DNA of 64,000 nucleotides from Talpa occidentalis (GCF_014898055.3 NW_023600993.1:13643214-13707213), one strand, 5' to 3'; shown: positions 25,590-37,579, counted from the first letter of the stretch. Translations and numbers: made by a program. The notes: generated by a model not told the origin, from the letters alone.

Positions 25590-25775
25590 AAACTTAACAA
25601 GCATTGGCAAGATAAGGACAAATTCACACCCTTATACATTGTTGGTGGGCATCTGCTTGACACCTTGGTGGTGGACATACCAGCCTCTACATCGTTGAGA
25701 AATAAATTTCTGTTGTTTATAAGTCACCTAATATATTATATTTTTGTTATAACCCAGAGGATCTAAGACAGGTAT
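25590..25775 (+). mobile_element. L1 3' scrap followed by MaLR-type LTR 3' end
   Basis: TTATACATTGTTGGTGGGCA (25633) resembles a phrase of L1 3' regions. From about 25680 the sequence reads as the last part of a MaLR-type LTR: CAGCCTCTAC, GAGAAATAAATTTCTGTTG, then TAAGTCACC and a run ending CTAAGACAG. Both are short and old. Confidence 0.55.
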
Positions 25776-25779
25776 TGAA

Positions 25780-28635
25780 AATATTCAATTTTTAAATGTA
25801 CAGTTTAAATAAAAATACTTACCTTCCAGGAGTACCTTATTGACCCACAAAGTTGACTGACTTGTGAAAATGCATGCTCTCCTTATAGCTGGCAAACAGG
25901 AAGTAAAGAAGGATCAAGGTACAGATATCAGCTGAGTTTTCCTTCAACTGAACTTCTAGAAAAACAGCAAATACCTAGAAAAATAAATAAAATCGTTTCA
26001 AATATCCCTATGCCAGAAAGAATGCTAAGCCAAACAAACAAGTGCAAAAGACAAGCTAAAAAATTTTTTAGACACACAGGGGACAAATGTTAGCCTACAC
26101 GTTAGTCACTCTTCCTGTCATCTGCTGTAACTCCTGGAATAAAGGGAGTTATTTTATACTACCTCAATAAAAGGCATTATTAAGCAAACCCCCTCGAACC
26201 CTGGAATATAAAACAAATCACTTGTTATAACTTCATTTCATTGAACATAAAGTACTAAAATAGTGAACACACCACATTCTACCACATAGCAAAATTATAT
26301 CAAGTATTTAAGATGACATAAATTAAAAAATGGAAATTTGACATTTGGAATTAAATGTGAAAACAATTCCATTGAAATAGATGTCAAAGAATTAATAAAA
26401 TAGAATATTGTAATACAGATATATCAGTATGGCAAGTAAATATTGGTGAATTAGAAGTTAATTTCCACGACAGTTTTGCTTAGAGAAAAAGAAAAATATG
26501 TTTTCACTTTTAGTAATATACTTCCACAAATCATCCATATTGATAACTTTATCCAAAACTATGAGAAGGACAAATGAATTTCTTCAATAATACTCAATTT
26601 AAGAATCTCTTAATAATAAATTACCAAGCATGTCATCACTATTCTCTAGATTTTTATCTTGATTAATTTACTTACAACAACAAATTAAAAGTTTACTGGT
26701 AACAACACAGGGACAGCAGTAGGTAGGAAATAAAATGTAAGACATAAATCAGTAACATAGATCTAAAAAATATTATGATAATGGATGTTAACTAAAACCT
26801 ACTGAGACTCCAAAGAAATTACTAAAAACCTGTTTTAGTATCATACTACCAAACTAAACAAAAAGGTACAATTTCTACAGAAAGCAAAAAGTTGTGGCAT
26901 TGATCTCTAGACAAATTTCCTGATGCTGTTTTGTGCTCTTGTATGTTATCAATGTAATAATATTCATGTTTTGTTTATTTAATAAAAAGAATTATTATGC
27001 TTTAATGTAGAATTTACCTATTTTAACTTTCAAGCTTATCTGAAAAATTACACGCATTATTAAATTATATAATATACACAGAAAATATCTAAATATTGTC
27101 AACAGCCCCCTGAACAGCTATATATTCACACAGCTTTTCTGTTATCACTGAACCAAAAATTGCTGGACTACTAAAATAACACATAGCTCTTTCAGCTTTC
27201 CCTTGCAAAAACACAGACCATTTTTATACAATGAATGGCCCTTACCATGAAAGATATTCAAATATTCCCAACTATTGCAACATAAGTGAATTTGATGAAA
27301 GGTTTTTATGTAATATCAATATGTATTGTCACACTACTATGTTGCTATTATTCAGAGAATTATGGCTGTTTTTTCAGAAGATTTATCAACAAAGGAAAAA
27401 GTGACCCTACAAGCAGTGTCCTGATAGTTGTCATTAGTCCTCCTTCTCAACACACACTTTACATCAGGTCCGTTTTACACTTCTTACACTGCTAGGATGG
27501 TAACTCACTTTCTTGTTGAGATAGGACATGCCTAATAACAAAGCTCACTGACAGACCATCAGTGAAATCAAGAAGAAAGTAAAAACCAAGACCGTGGCCA
27601 GAATTAGAAAGATGGGAGACTATCTGTACAGTAAGACTATGTGAAACAATCAAACTTCCTCAGCAAATCACATGCAGAAGGAATGTTTACCACAATCTCA
27701 CTGAAAGGATATACCAGTTCTTTTTCTAGTTATTCTCTTAGGAATTGCATAAATATTAGAAATCTAGAAATAGATATACACATGCACATATAAAAATTAT
27801 TGTCAGTGTATAAGTTACGGCTGCCCTGGGACTGCAATAATTTATGTAACATCTGTTTTCATATTTTTCTAATTTTTTCCCTAATTAACATGCATATTTA
27901 ACACATAAATGCTCAGACCACCTCTTTTTTCTGCTGACTGTGTCTCTTTATTTTTGAAGTTGTGCAGTCCTAGGGAGAATTCAGGATAGATGGAAACCAA
28001 AATCTTATTGAAAGCACTAATTTTAAAAAATGTAAATAACAGCACTAAGCCAATTTTCAAGAAAACACTAAAGTCTTAAGAGTTTTCACAAGAACATTTC
28101 AATGTGCCAACAACAGTCATGGAGTAAATTAAGGTCCAAATACCAAAAAGCAACATAAAAGCTTAATTTCAATATTATATTGAATCTTCTTGATTTCCTT
28201 TTAACTTTCCTAAGAGCTGAAAAAACTATTATAATATATATGACTTCTTGTTTTCATAAGTTTTGGTAGTTTTAAAAAAGTTTATGCCTTAGGTAATATA
28301 AATGAACACACTGACATAGAAAACATCAAAAGCATGTAATCAACTATATCTTTTCTGAATTATAAACTTCAAATGTTGTGCAGATTTAAGGAAAGTGCAA
28401 AGGTTTTACTCTAAAACTCGTTCAAGCATAATCAACTTCTGAGATGCTCTTAATCGGTAATGAGAAATTCAAAATACTAGTTATATTTATTTTTAATAGA
28501 AAAAGTAAAATTACAGGCACATCAAACAAAGCTACAATAAGTACTCCCAAGCTTTACATGCCAACACTGTCACTTTACCTGTCCTTAACCTCACATTAGA
28601 ATTAATCACTTTACATATTTATTGTCTAGATATAT
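25780..28635. other. Unassigned AT-rich noncoding DNA
   Basis: About 2.9 kb with no gene or nameable repeat. Open frames are short, including a 69-codon one at 27286 (+) that looks like chance. Confidence 0.6.
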
Positions 28636-28639
28636 ACAT

Positions 28640-29100
28640 CAGGCACTCATTTAATATGTCTTATCTGTTGTCATGGATTTCTAGGGCTTTATAAACAATA
28701 AAAGTGTCTTAGCCCTCGTGGGACTTACATTTTACTTGAGGAAGCCGACAGTATTCAATAACCAAGCAAATATATAATTGTAAACAAGTTAAATGCTATT
28801 TAAAATTTAGAAGAGGCATGAAATTTTATAAAAGAAGAAATGATTTATCCTAGAGATAAGCAAAGATTTAAAGAAACAGGACTTAGGATGAGATCTAAAA
28901 GACATTTCCCAGTTTGGGGAACTGTGTCCACAGTAGTTATGAGAAATGCACAAAGTCAAGAAAAAAGTGGAGATGCCAGTCATAGCTGAAGAGAAAGTAA
29001 ATGTGAAATTAAATGGGGCAGAAAAACCCAATACGGCAAAATTACTAAGGCTTTAAAGAAAGTATAATTATATACAGAAAAAAAAAACCATATTTTGTTG
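28640..29100 (-). mobile_element. Antisense L2 fragment
   Basis: On the plus strand it shows the order typical of reversed L2: a degraded CACTCATTTAATATG start, TTAGCCCTCGTGGGACTTAC near 28712, then GGACTTAGGATGAGATCTAA-type text and a long GA-rich run. Strongly diverged. Confidence 0.6.
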
Positions 29101-29299
29101 AATAATGGAGAGGGGCAAGAAAGGTTTAGGAAAGAGTTAGGTGCGATATTCACTTAGACAAAGGGCAGCAGAGTTTGGAATAAAATTAGGTATTGTGGAG
29201 GATGCAAATGGATAGCAATTCCTTTCAGTAACTTGAACTCTGGAAAAAGATCAGTAGTTAGAGAAAAGAGTCCAAGTTTAGAGCTGTACACAGTCCATG

Positions 29300-29395
29300 T
29301 TCTTTCCACTAAGGTAGTGTCACACTGAGATTTGAAACCAAGCAATGTGACCACAGAGTCTATATGGTCTCAACTGTTACACCATGCTACACTGA
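29300..29395 (-). mobile_element. MIR fragment, minus strand
   Basis: Reads CACACTGAGATTTGAAACCA, then a run to CTCAACTGTTACACCATGCTAC. This corresponds to the antisense tRNA-like end of MIR. Partial and diverged. Confidence 0.6.
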
Positions 29396-29399
29396 TTTA

Positions 29400-31495
29400 A
29401 AGGCAATTTGAAATGTAATTACTTGACTAGTACTCTCTGTTAATGAATTCCCTTAACATTTAACATTATAATCCTTTATAGAACCAATGATACCCCCTAC
29501 CCCCGGCAAAGAAAACGGGTGAGATATAAATCTGTCCCTCTACCTTTATGGTATATTATATGCTTCCAGGTTCTGGTTAACAGACGAAAAGATGTTGGGT
29601 CAATTCTGAGAGTTGCTTTGGACACTTATAATTCATTCCAAGTATCTTAAAGGATGTCTATATGCCTGGTGAGAAGTTAGAAAATTCCAAGAACTGTGGT
29701 TTCCCTAAGGAAGTTACAGATTCAACTGACTCCAAGAGATTAAAAAAAAAATTCCCTTAAGCTTGTGTTAGTCTTTGTTCATTTCCTGTGGCAGATATAA
29801 GGCGTGGGGCATTTTCAAAGTACATATCTTAAGAACACAAACCTGAAATTAAACGATTCCCGTCTTTTAAGAATCTTCCTAAAACTAAGATGAAAATGAT
29901 AATGAAGTTATTTTACACTAAGTAATTTGAAACCTTAAGCCTTGTCCATAATTTTACTTTATAGTCTAACTTCTCAGTTCCAGATGTATTAAATTATCCC
30001 ACATCTCATTAACTATACCTCTTCATGTTATTCCATTCACTGGAGTTCCTTTTTTTTTTTGAACTATTGCCTTTCTATAACACCACCTGCCTGTAACCTT
30101 TTATCTAATAAACACTGCAATATCTCTTGCTCAAACTGTGCAGCAAGAAAAACTTGAACCATTGCACTGGTAGAAAAGTGTGAAGAGTAGTAGTTATTGT
30201 TCCAGAATTCTGAAAAGCTGTAATTCTTAGAAAACAGAAGAGAAGAACACTCTAAAAATCAGAGAAAACCGAAAATAAGTTTGCTGTACAGAGGACTCAA
30301 TTATTTAAGAGACATTATTTTTGCTTTATGGCTCATGACTTCCCCATCACTTTACTATCAAATACCGTACCTTTATTAATCTCACTTCCTATTAGCTTCT
30401 TCTCAAAAATAAATAAAGGAAATCTAAACTGGATAATGTCACTAATCATTAGCAGCATGCAAAAATAGCTAAAGTATATCACATCAAATCAACAAAATAA
30501 AAATCATATTATCATCTCAATAAATGCTGCTAAACCTTTGATATTAATGTCATACATTTCATATTTGACATTAGCAATGTATCTTTACAAAGTCACACAA
30601 TTTAAGCACACATTCAAACTTACAACACTCTAAGACCCATTCCAGAAAACTTTGGAATTTTTCAGGACTTCAAGTCTTGCGAGGACTCAATTACTGATAA
30701 TGCACTGAATGACATGTACAAAAAAATGTCTAGTTTACCTGGCATATAATCAACTGAAATGCTACTCAATAGCAATTCTGAGTTTTAGAATTTAAAGAAC
30801 CATTTTAATTATCCCACAAAAATTTAATTATGTTTAGGAGAGTTTTCTTTGGGTACCCGGAACAGGATGAAAATATTTCAAAAAGGAAAAGGGGTAGTTT
30901 TTTAGTCACCAGAGAATTTGATCACACAGGAAGACTAAGTTCACCACTTATAAGTTCATTTTGTCAATATCTGAAGATAAAGATCAGGAAAATGAGCTTC
31001 ATTTTGGTGAGGCCGAAACAGTAAATATTAACATGCATATATAACATGCTCAATTGCAACATATTTTGTAAAATTTCTGTGAATTAAGCAAAAAAAAGCT
31101 CTTAACATAAACATCTAATGATGCAATAATAGATGTTTCCATGATAATGATTAGACGTTCACAAAAAGATAACAAACATTCACCAAATTATGGTGACTGC
31201 TGAATTATAGTCTGGAAAAAAAGATGATAAATCATATAAGCCTGTTGTGTAGTTCCAGATATTTATCTTGCTAGAATCCCTCTTCTAAGCTATGACAGAA
31301 TAGAACACAATAAAAGCAGGTATCTTATTCCATCACTATCCTACTGCCAAACTCCCGGCACCTTCACCATAAAGTCAATCATAGGTGCCATAATACGCCC
31401 ACTAGTCCCAATATTATAATAAGTGTTCAAGATAACTCAATACCATAATCGGCTCTTCCCTTTTACGTGTCTTCTACAGTTGGGTTAAACTTTCA
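29400..31495. other. Unassigned AT-rich noncoding DNA
   Basis: About 2.1 kb with no gene or nameable repeat. Several short poly(A)/poly(T) runs (for example about 30050). Confidence 0.6.
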
Positions 31496-31496
31496 T

Positions 31497-31498
<2 letters not shown>

Positions 31499-31541
<43 letters not shown>
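31499..31541. repeat. (AT)n microsatellite
   Basis: About 43 bp of pure alternating AT, followed by imperfect AT to about 31560. Self-complementary, so able to form a hairpin or cruciform, and likely to vary in length between individuals. Confidence 0.95.
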
Positions 31542-31546
<5 letters not shown>

Positions 31547-31599
31547 CTATATATAATATACAAAAGGAAAATGCATATTTAGAAGAAAGCATGTTCTGC

Positions 31600-31820
31600 A
31601 ATGTGGAATGCTACTAAAGGAAAAGTAAGATGAAGATACAAAAAATAAATCCATTAGACTTAATAACACAATGGTCTCATTGGTGGTCTTATTTTTAACA
31701 ATGGAGAAACCAGTGAGTAGTTTCTTGAGAAGAGAAAGTAGGGAGTGAAAAGTTGGCAGACAGAGACAACCCTTACAAAAAGTGGCTATGAAAGGGAAAA
31801 GAGAAACTATGGAGGAGAAT
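31600..31820 (-). mobile_element. Probable antisense L2 fragment
   Basis: Contains CATTGGTGGTCTTATTTTTA (about 31678) and the run CAACCCTTACAAAAAGTGGC (about 31767), which I align with reversed L2 5' of its RT domain. A 136-codon open frame crosses this region on the minus strand (31547-31957) but also runs through the (AT)n tract and an L1 relic, so I do not call it a gene. Confidence 0.45.
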
Positions 31821-31884
31821 ATATAATACACATAATGCCTACAGAGCACTACAAACAGTACATTATCTCCTGCAGTTCTACATG

Positions 31885-32279
31885 TTCTCCCATTGATAAC
31901 CATCACTGAAATATCACTCATTCCCACTAATGTCTGGAATAAGGCATGGCTGCCCACTATGCCACTACCTTTTTTCTGGAAATATTATTCAGTGAAAGCA
32001 CACTTGAGTAAACCATTAGAAATTAAAATTAAAAAAAGAACTATAACAGGAGAAATTAGACCATTAGAGAAAAATATACAGGCAGGAAAAACTGGAAAAG
32101 AAGAAATAAAACCATTTGCAGATGACCTGATGGCATGCCTGAAAATTTTTAGCAATACATAAAATAATGCAAAAATCAATAACACTCATATGAAAAGTAA
32201 AATCAGATAGAAAAAATAATGGATGAGCTATCCCCATTTAAAACAGTAATGAAAAAAGATTAAGTACTTAGGAATAAAC
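31885..32279 (+). pseudogene. L1 ORF2 reverse-transcriptase relic
   Basis: Contains the RT core of L1 ORF2. Near 31930-31960 one frame keeps the S-G-I-R-x-G-C-P-L motif in recognisable form. At about 32116-32127 the catalytic motif F-A-D-D is still encoded, inside a frame open at 31893-32162. Frameshifts between these motifs and stops beyond them break the protein. In a working L1 this domain copies RNA at a nicked target site. The relic continues past the SINE that splits it at 32296. Confidence 0.85.
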
Positions 32280-32295
32280 AGAATTGCTCAAAACC

Positions 32296-32570
32296 GGGCC
32301 TCCCTGGTGGCACTACGGGTGAACGCTGGGCTGCGAAGCTGCCCGCAGTCTCTGCAGCACCAGTTAGATTACTGGCCTCCAGTGAGGGTCCCACATGACT
32401 CAGCAGACCTCTCCTGCCGCGCCCGCTGCTCCCCTCAGCAGTGTGCTTCATCAGTCTGCCTGTTCTCCTCCCCGCTCTGGCTCTGGTGAACTTTCACCCT
32501 CCCGCGCTTCTGACTGTACCCAGGGTTTGTATAAATAAATAAATAAATCTAAAAAAAAAAAAAAAAAAAA
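32296..32570 (+). mobile_element. tRNA-derived SINE, younger form (B), perfect TSD
   Basis: Flanked by a perfect 16-bp TSD, AGAATTGCTCAAAACC (32280-32295 and 32571-32586), with a pure A run of about 20 at the 3' end. The clean TSD and tail point to a fairly recent insertion. The Pol III boxes are nevertheless poor: the B-box region reads CCAGTTAGATTACTGG. It sits inside the L1 ORF2 relic. Confidence 0.96.
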
Positions 32571-32586
32571 AGAATTGCTCAAAACC

Positions 32587-32846
32587 TACATGAAGAAAAC
32601 TGAAGACTTAAAAGACACAAAGTAGATTTGAAAAACTGAAAAGAAATACTAGATCCTCACTTAGGTCATTTCAACATCAATATGTCATTAGTTACATTTA
32701 AATTTGAGCCACTGAAAATATTAGTGAACTTTTTACATGGATCTACACCTAACTGGATATTGAAGTTCAAGTGCAAAAGAAAAGATCAGGAAGAGCTAGG
32801 AAATTTGAGGGGAGAAACCCTAAAAATCGTATTAAAACGTATTACA
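32587..32846 (+). pseudogene. L1 ORF2 relic, continuation
   Basis: Continues the ORF2 relic after the SINE. The text around 32690-32800 (AAAATATTAGTGAACTTTTT, then GGATATTGAAGTTCAAGTGC) aligns in order with the L1 segment downstream of the RT core. No frame is intact. Confidence 0.55.
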
Positions 32847-33110
32847 GGGGCCTCCCTGGTGGCGCAAGGGGTTAACACGCAACCTATAAAACTAACCGCA
32901 GCCCTGCAGCTTGAGTTCGATCCCCAGCAAGGGAGCTACCCACAGGAGCAACAGACCTCTCCTGACTCGCCGGCTGCTGCCCTCAGCAGTGTGTTTCAGT
33001 TGATCTGCCTGTTCTGTTCCCCGCTGTCTCTGGTGAATCTTCTCACCACCACCCCCCACACCTCTGGCCTGTACCCCAGTTCTTGTATGCATAAGTAAAT
33101 CTTTTAAAAA
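32847..33110 (+). mobile_element. tRNA-derived SINE, older form (A)
   Basis: Form A copy (TGGCGCAAGGGGTTAAC head, GAGTTCGATCCCC B-box region, CTCTGGCCTGTACCCCAGTT near the tail, ATAAGTAAATC end). The short flanking match ATTACA (32841-32846 and 33111-33116) may be the core of a decayed TSD. The head is changed after the A box. Confidence 0.92.
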
Positions 33111-33120
33111 ATTACAAAGG

Positions 33121-33603
33121 TTAAAAGATACTAGAAAGAAACTATGTCAGAGTATCAGTGACAGAGATAGGGAGTTAATAAAGAAGCTGGAATTAGTGCA
33201 GGGAAATCAGGATGTAGCCAGATGGAGCTCAGTCCCTCAGTCAGGGAATAATTTTATCATGCCAGGGTGTTCCAGTTCAAATTCAGGTTCAACTGGTTTT
33301 ATATCATTCGGTGATATAGAATCTAATCTCTCCTCCTTGAAAAACTCCCAGTCCTGCAGCAGCTCTAAAGTAGACACAGCTACTAATGTTGCTTTGGATC
33401 TTGTAGAAATAGACTGAAGTGAGCACGGAACACAGTATGGGTGAGGCAATGGCTGAATTTGCTATGCTGGATCACTAATGAAACCATATGTAAAGGTTAC
33501 TCAGGTTGCAAGAAATCATGTGAAAAAAGAACATCCAAAAAAAAATACCCGATCTAAAATTATTAGTGGAGAAGAAATTTTTGGCTTTACAGAAAAAGAA
33601 TTT
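33121..33603 (+). pseudogene. Unidentified coding-like relic
   Basis: One frame is open for at least 98 codons (33121-33414), meets three stops in 40 bp (33415, 33442, 33454), and is then open for 49 codons (33457-33603) in the same frame. All three stops are TGA, as expected if CGA arginine codons decayed by CpG deamination. The residues look protein-like: a charged helical start (S-D-R-D-R-E-L-I-K-K-L-E), a serine-rich middle, and a lysine-rich end with S-G-E-E-I-F-G-F. I do not recognise the protein. It is not L1 sequence as I know it, although it lies between L1 pieces. It may be a fragment of a processed retrocopy or a decayed exon. No poly(A) tail is visible at 3' (a reverse L1 piece follows). 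Confidence 0.4.
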
Positions 33604-33654
33604 TGATGCACACTTTCAAATCAGTAATTTGTATGATTTAAACAAAGGCTGAAA

Positions 33655-33860
33655 GACCTGAAGAAGCATTGAACTGCCAGATTGTTTTCCAAAGTGACCG
33701 TTCCATTTTGCAGTCCCACTGGCATGTATGAGGTTGCTCCACATCCTCATCAATACTTGTTCTGTCTCTATCTGTATCCATCCCGAGTGGGTGTGAAGTG
33801 GTATCTCTTATTTTGGTATGTATTTCTCTGATGGATTGTGATTCTTATGTGCATAATGGA
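33655..33860 (-). mobile_element. Antisense L1 3'-region fragment
   Basis: Plus-strand text GAACTGCCAGATTGTTTTCC (33670), then TGCAGTCCCACTGGCATGTA and GAGTGGGTGTGAAGTGGTAT, is the well-known reverse strand of the L1 3' region. The orientation is opposite to the flanking ORF2 pieces. Confidence 0.85.
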
Positions 33861-33949
33861 AACTGTCTTTTATCACTAAATTGACTTTCTAAAATGAAAG
33901 CATAGTTCTATACAATATGAATTCATTTAGAATTATACCTGAAAGAATA

Positions 33950-34620
33950 TAAAGTAAAATGACATGGAGTTTAGGTTAACAACAACAACAAAACCTGTAT
34001 GGCTCTGCTATGTGCACACACAAACCAAAGAAACAGAACAGAAAGTACAGAAATAGATTCAGCTAGAGAGAAATCCAGTATATTATAATAGTGATATCAC
34101 AAAACTCTGGTTCAAGAAAGGTACTTTCAATAAACAGACATTTGGGGTTGGAGGGTTATACAATTCAATCTGTTTCTCGCAGCATACACAAAAACAAACT
34201 TCAAATGAAATCAGAGATTTAAAAGTAAAAAGAGAAACCATGTAACTATAATTTCTCCTATAATCTGGGAATTTATAAATCTAAAAGGCTTTCTAACTAG
34301 AATTAAAATACAAGTACAAAACTTCTACATGACAAAAATTACCACAAGCAAAATCAAAAGAGAGATGACATATTATCACTGATACGGTTGCTATCACTAA
34401 AAAAACTTCCAAAACTTAGGAGAAAAAATTCAAAAGTGGCTCTCAACATATGAAAAGACATTTGACTCTACTCATAATAAGATGAATACAAATTAAGTGT
34501 ATACTAAGATAGCATTTTTTATCAGGTTAGGGAAAAATCAACATATGAATATAGAAAGGTAGAAGACAAGAATGAACTCTGGAGATCAATAAGAATGAGA
34601 AATACAGGTATAAATTAAAT
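33950..34620 (+). mobile_element. L1 ORF2 end / 3' region relic
   Basis: The text ACCAAAGAAACAGAACAGAA (34024) and ACATATGAAAAGACATTTGA (34447) follows the end of L1 ORF2 and its 3' region in forward order. It is probably the continuation of the relic at 31885, split by the SINEs, the coding-like relic and the reversed L1 piece. All frames are broken. Confidence 0.65.
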
Positions 34621-34819
34621 ATTACTAAAAACTGTTATGTATGGTATCAGTCTACATGCATGTATACATTTACATATCAAGGTAAAGGGATATGTCTAAA
34701 TATAAGCCTGTTAATTCCTAGCTTGGTTCTCTAACAGGACATGAAATCAAAACTCTATGGTGATGGGTACGGCAATGAGCACAATGGTGTCCAGATCTTT
34801 AATACCAATCAGAATTAAT

Positions 34820-35760
34820 CAAAGAAATGGCTGTCCAGAGTAGAAGCAGAAAAGATCAAAGACAAACCTGTGACAACTTGTTTTGCCAGAAAGGAAGCAC
34901 TCAAAATGTGATGGTGGAACTCCATCCAGTTCTACTTACCACCTAGATAATTTGAGCACTATAATAATTGCGTACTATAAATGGATTGTAAGCCATTGAA
35001 AAGAATAGGTATCTATGAATGCATACTGATGATAAATGACTAAATGAGTAAGTAGGTAAGTCAATCAGTCAATCAGAATGGCTTCTGCTTACAGTAGAAT
35101 GCTGAGGCTCAACAGGAAGAGTGTTGGAAATGGAAAATCAGCAGTTTCAGCCATTACAGGAAAAAAACTATACCAGGCAAGAATCATCAATAGATATTGT
35201 ATCTAGGAGGAAATTTTGATGGGGAGCAGGATATTTGCATAATGTTAAAGTGTTTCCCCACAGACTGCTTATTAGTTGCAAGAGAAAAATTGTAAATCCA
35301 CACTGGAAACATCTGAAAACTCTCTGACCAAATGACCAAAATCAATATCACCAAAGTGCCTCCTGATGTGGTATCTAAGGGCACAGCATCATTTATGTAG
35401 TATTCTAGTGAGAATTTCTAACCTGAATCAAATCTATATAACATGAAACAGCAGACAATTCTAAATGGAAGGAGTGGGTGGGGGAAGGTAGGGAAGGAGA
35501 CTCAACTGGAGGACTCTTTTACTAGAAAGTGTCCTTGGCATAAAAGACAAAGGCTATGAAACCAGTTCAAGTTAAAGAAGGCTAAAGAGAAATAACCACT
35601 AGATGTAACACCAGGGTTCTTACTTAAGGGGGGGAAATATATAAAGAGTATTACTGGGTCATCTGACAAATTTAGAATACAGATGACAGATTAAAGTATT
35701 GTATCAATGGTATATTTATTGAAACTGATCACTATACAATAGTTATGGAGGAGAAATATC
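34820..35760 (+). mobile_element. L1 3'-end relic of an older family
   Basis: Forward text CAGGCAAGAATCATCAATAG (35175), ACTAGATGTAACA (35599) and TTAAAGTATTGTATCAATGG (35692) matches an older L1 3'-end type that appears again at 62406-62765. It is interspersed with purine-rich sequence. Noncoding. Confidence 0.6.
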
Positions 35761-35984
35761 CGAACACTTAGGAAATGGACAATGAAGAACTTCAAGGGAT
35801 AAATGCAATGTCTGCTCAAGTAATCCAGGAAAGGGGGTGGGAAGGAGGGTGTATCTCAAAAGAGGAAGGAAGGTGAAATTTTCACGTCATAAAACAAATA
35901 TGGTAAAACGTTAAGAGTAGGTAAATAAATCTGGGTAAAGAGTATTCTAGTCTTACAACTCTTTCTTAAGCTCAAAGTTATTCT

Positions 35985-36125
35985 TAGAAGTATTTCAAAG
36001 CCAGTCATTTACTATCATTATCATTCTCACGTTACAAATGGAGAGAGTAAGGCCTCATGGAATCAAATAATCAAGAGGTGAGCATAGCATGTCTTAAATC
36101 TAGAGTCTATCACTGATTTTAACTA
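35985..36125 (-). mobile_element. MIR fragment, minus strand
   Basis: The run ATCATTATCATTCTCACGTT, then ACAAATGGAGAGAGTAAGGC, corresponds to the antisense MIR core. Diverged. Confidence 0.55.
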
Positions 36126-36129
36126 TCAC

Positions 36130-36985
36130 AATATACTGCATTTTGGATGCTAGATTTAGCCTCACCTTTAGCTCTAAGATTTCCAAGGTCATTTGGTCTC
36201 TCCTTAGTTTGTGAAGTTCTCTCCTAATTATCTTTCTGTGTTTCCCTTAACTGAAGGCTCCCATCATTACAGCTGCCTCCTGTCTCTGGCATTTCAACGA
36301 ACAGTATTTTGATCAAGTTTGTTTTTTACAAATCCCCAGGGAAAATTCAATGCTCTGGATTCTTGTTCACCTACATTTATCAGGATGTGCTATATTCCCT
36401 TCAATGAGCAACTAGAAGACAAGCCTACTTTTATCACCACTGTTTGTCCAAGGCCAAGTACAGGCATCAATTCTACATCCGGGATTTCAATAAACCCTCA
36501 CTGAAAAGCAATTTTAACATATTCCATTCCTCATGGTTTTCCTCATTCTGGCAAATAATGGGAATGATCAATTCCCTACTGTCCATTTATCCCCTAATCT
36601 GATTTGGATCAATTCAACATTTATTTTCCAAAAGATCTTATTTTGAGTTATTCCAGTCCCAAAGTATCTGTCCATTATCCCAAACCCTAGAGCACACATG
36701 GATATGCAACAACATCTTTTGTACATACATAACAATATTGGAAATTATATTTTATATAGCATAACATGATGACAGTATCAAAAGTTGTCCTTATCTATTA
36801 TTTTGATTACGAAAAATAAATATTGGAGAGAAACCAGTTTGTGCATATGCTAAAGGTTTTTTTTTTTTTTTTTTTAAAGAATACTATGGTGAAGTAAATG
36901 TGAAAAATGTTAAGCTGAATTAAACTATACCTGGCTCTCAGGTCTTTTAATATAAATCAATGTACATTGTGATTTTCCTAAAAGG
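36130..36985. other. Unassigned noncoding DNA
   Basis: Moderate-GC stretch at 36150-36500 with no repeat I recognise, followed by AT-rich sequence and a poly(T) run at about 36858-36875. No coding evidence beyond a 61-codon frame that looks like chance. Confidence 0.5.
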
Positions 36986-36989
36986 GTAC

Positions 36990-37090
36990 AAGGTATACAG
37001 AGCTTTCCAAACTTATTTGACCAAGGGATTTTTTAAGCAGAGCATCTCCTGGGAAAAAGGCACCATGGAGAACACTTTGGAAATGTGGAC
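36990..37090. mobile_element. Possible hAT-type MITE fragment
   Basis: CCAAACTTATTTGACCAAGG and ACACTTTGGAAATG resemble one end of a mammal-wide MER element. Short and diverged, so the class is uncertain. Confidence 0.4.
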
Positions 37091-37364
37091 TACACTGTTA
37101 TTTTGAGAAAACATCAGAATATCAGAACTTAATAAGACATTTCCATCGTCAAAGAAAAACACATGCTGCTGAATGTAACTGCAATTACTTAAAGACCAAA
37201 ACCCTGTGAATTCTAGATTAAATACCTGCCCACTTCAGGATCCCATTAAAATTCTGATGTGAGCTTCCATTGCCTCCTCCAATAGTTGAAGTGCAGGTAA
37301 CCAACTCCAATATCAGCACCCCACAATTAAAATACACACAGAGCAAATGAGGGGTTTTGAACTA

Positions 37365-37575
37365 AAATGCATTATAGCAATACTTGCCAAATTTTAACAT
37401 ACATACAAATTATCCAAGAATTTTCATAAAAATACAGATTCTGATTTAGTAGATATAGGGTTGGGTCTGGTATTCTGCATTGTTTAGCAAGTTGTCATAT
37501 TACACCAACACTGTTGAACTGTGGACCACACTATGGATTAGGGTGTAGGGCACCTCGGGACAAAAAGTTGAGGAC
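37365..37575. mobile_element. hAT-type MITE (MER5-like)
   Basis: Two internal phrases, ACAGATTCTGATTTAGTAGA and a CTGGTATTCTGCATTGTTTA-type run, resemble the MER5 group of hAT MITEs. The end with GTTGAACTGTGGACCAC corresponds to its terminus. No transposase. Confidence 0.5.
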
Positions 37576-37579
37576 GCTA

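Noticed and set aside
31547..31957. 136-codon minus-strand open frame, the longest in the window
   Set aside because: It crosses an (AT)n tract, an antisense L2 scrap and an L1 ORF2 relic lying on the other strand, so it cannot be one conserved gene.
32682..33098. 138-codon plus-strand open frame
   Set aside because: Composed of an L1 ORF2 relic joined to a SINE insertion; a chance read-through.
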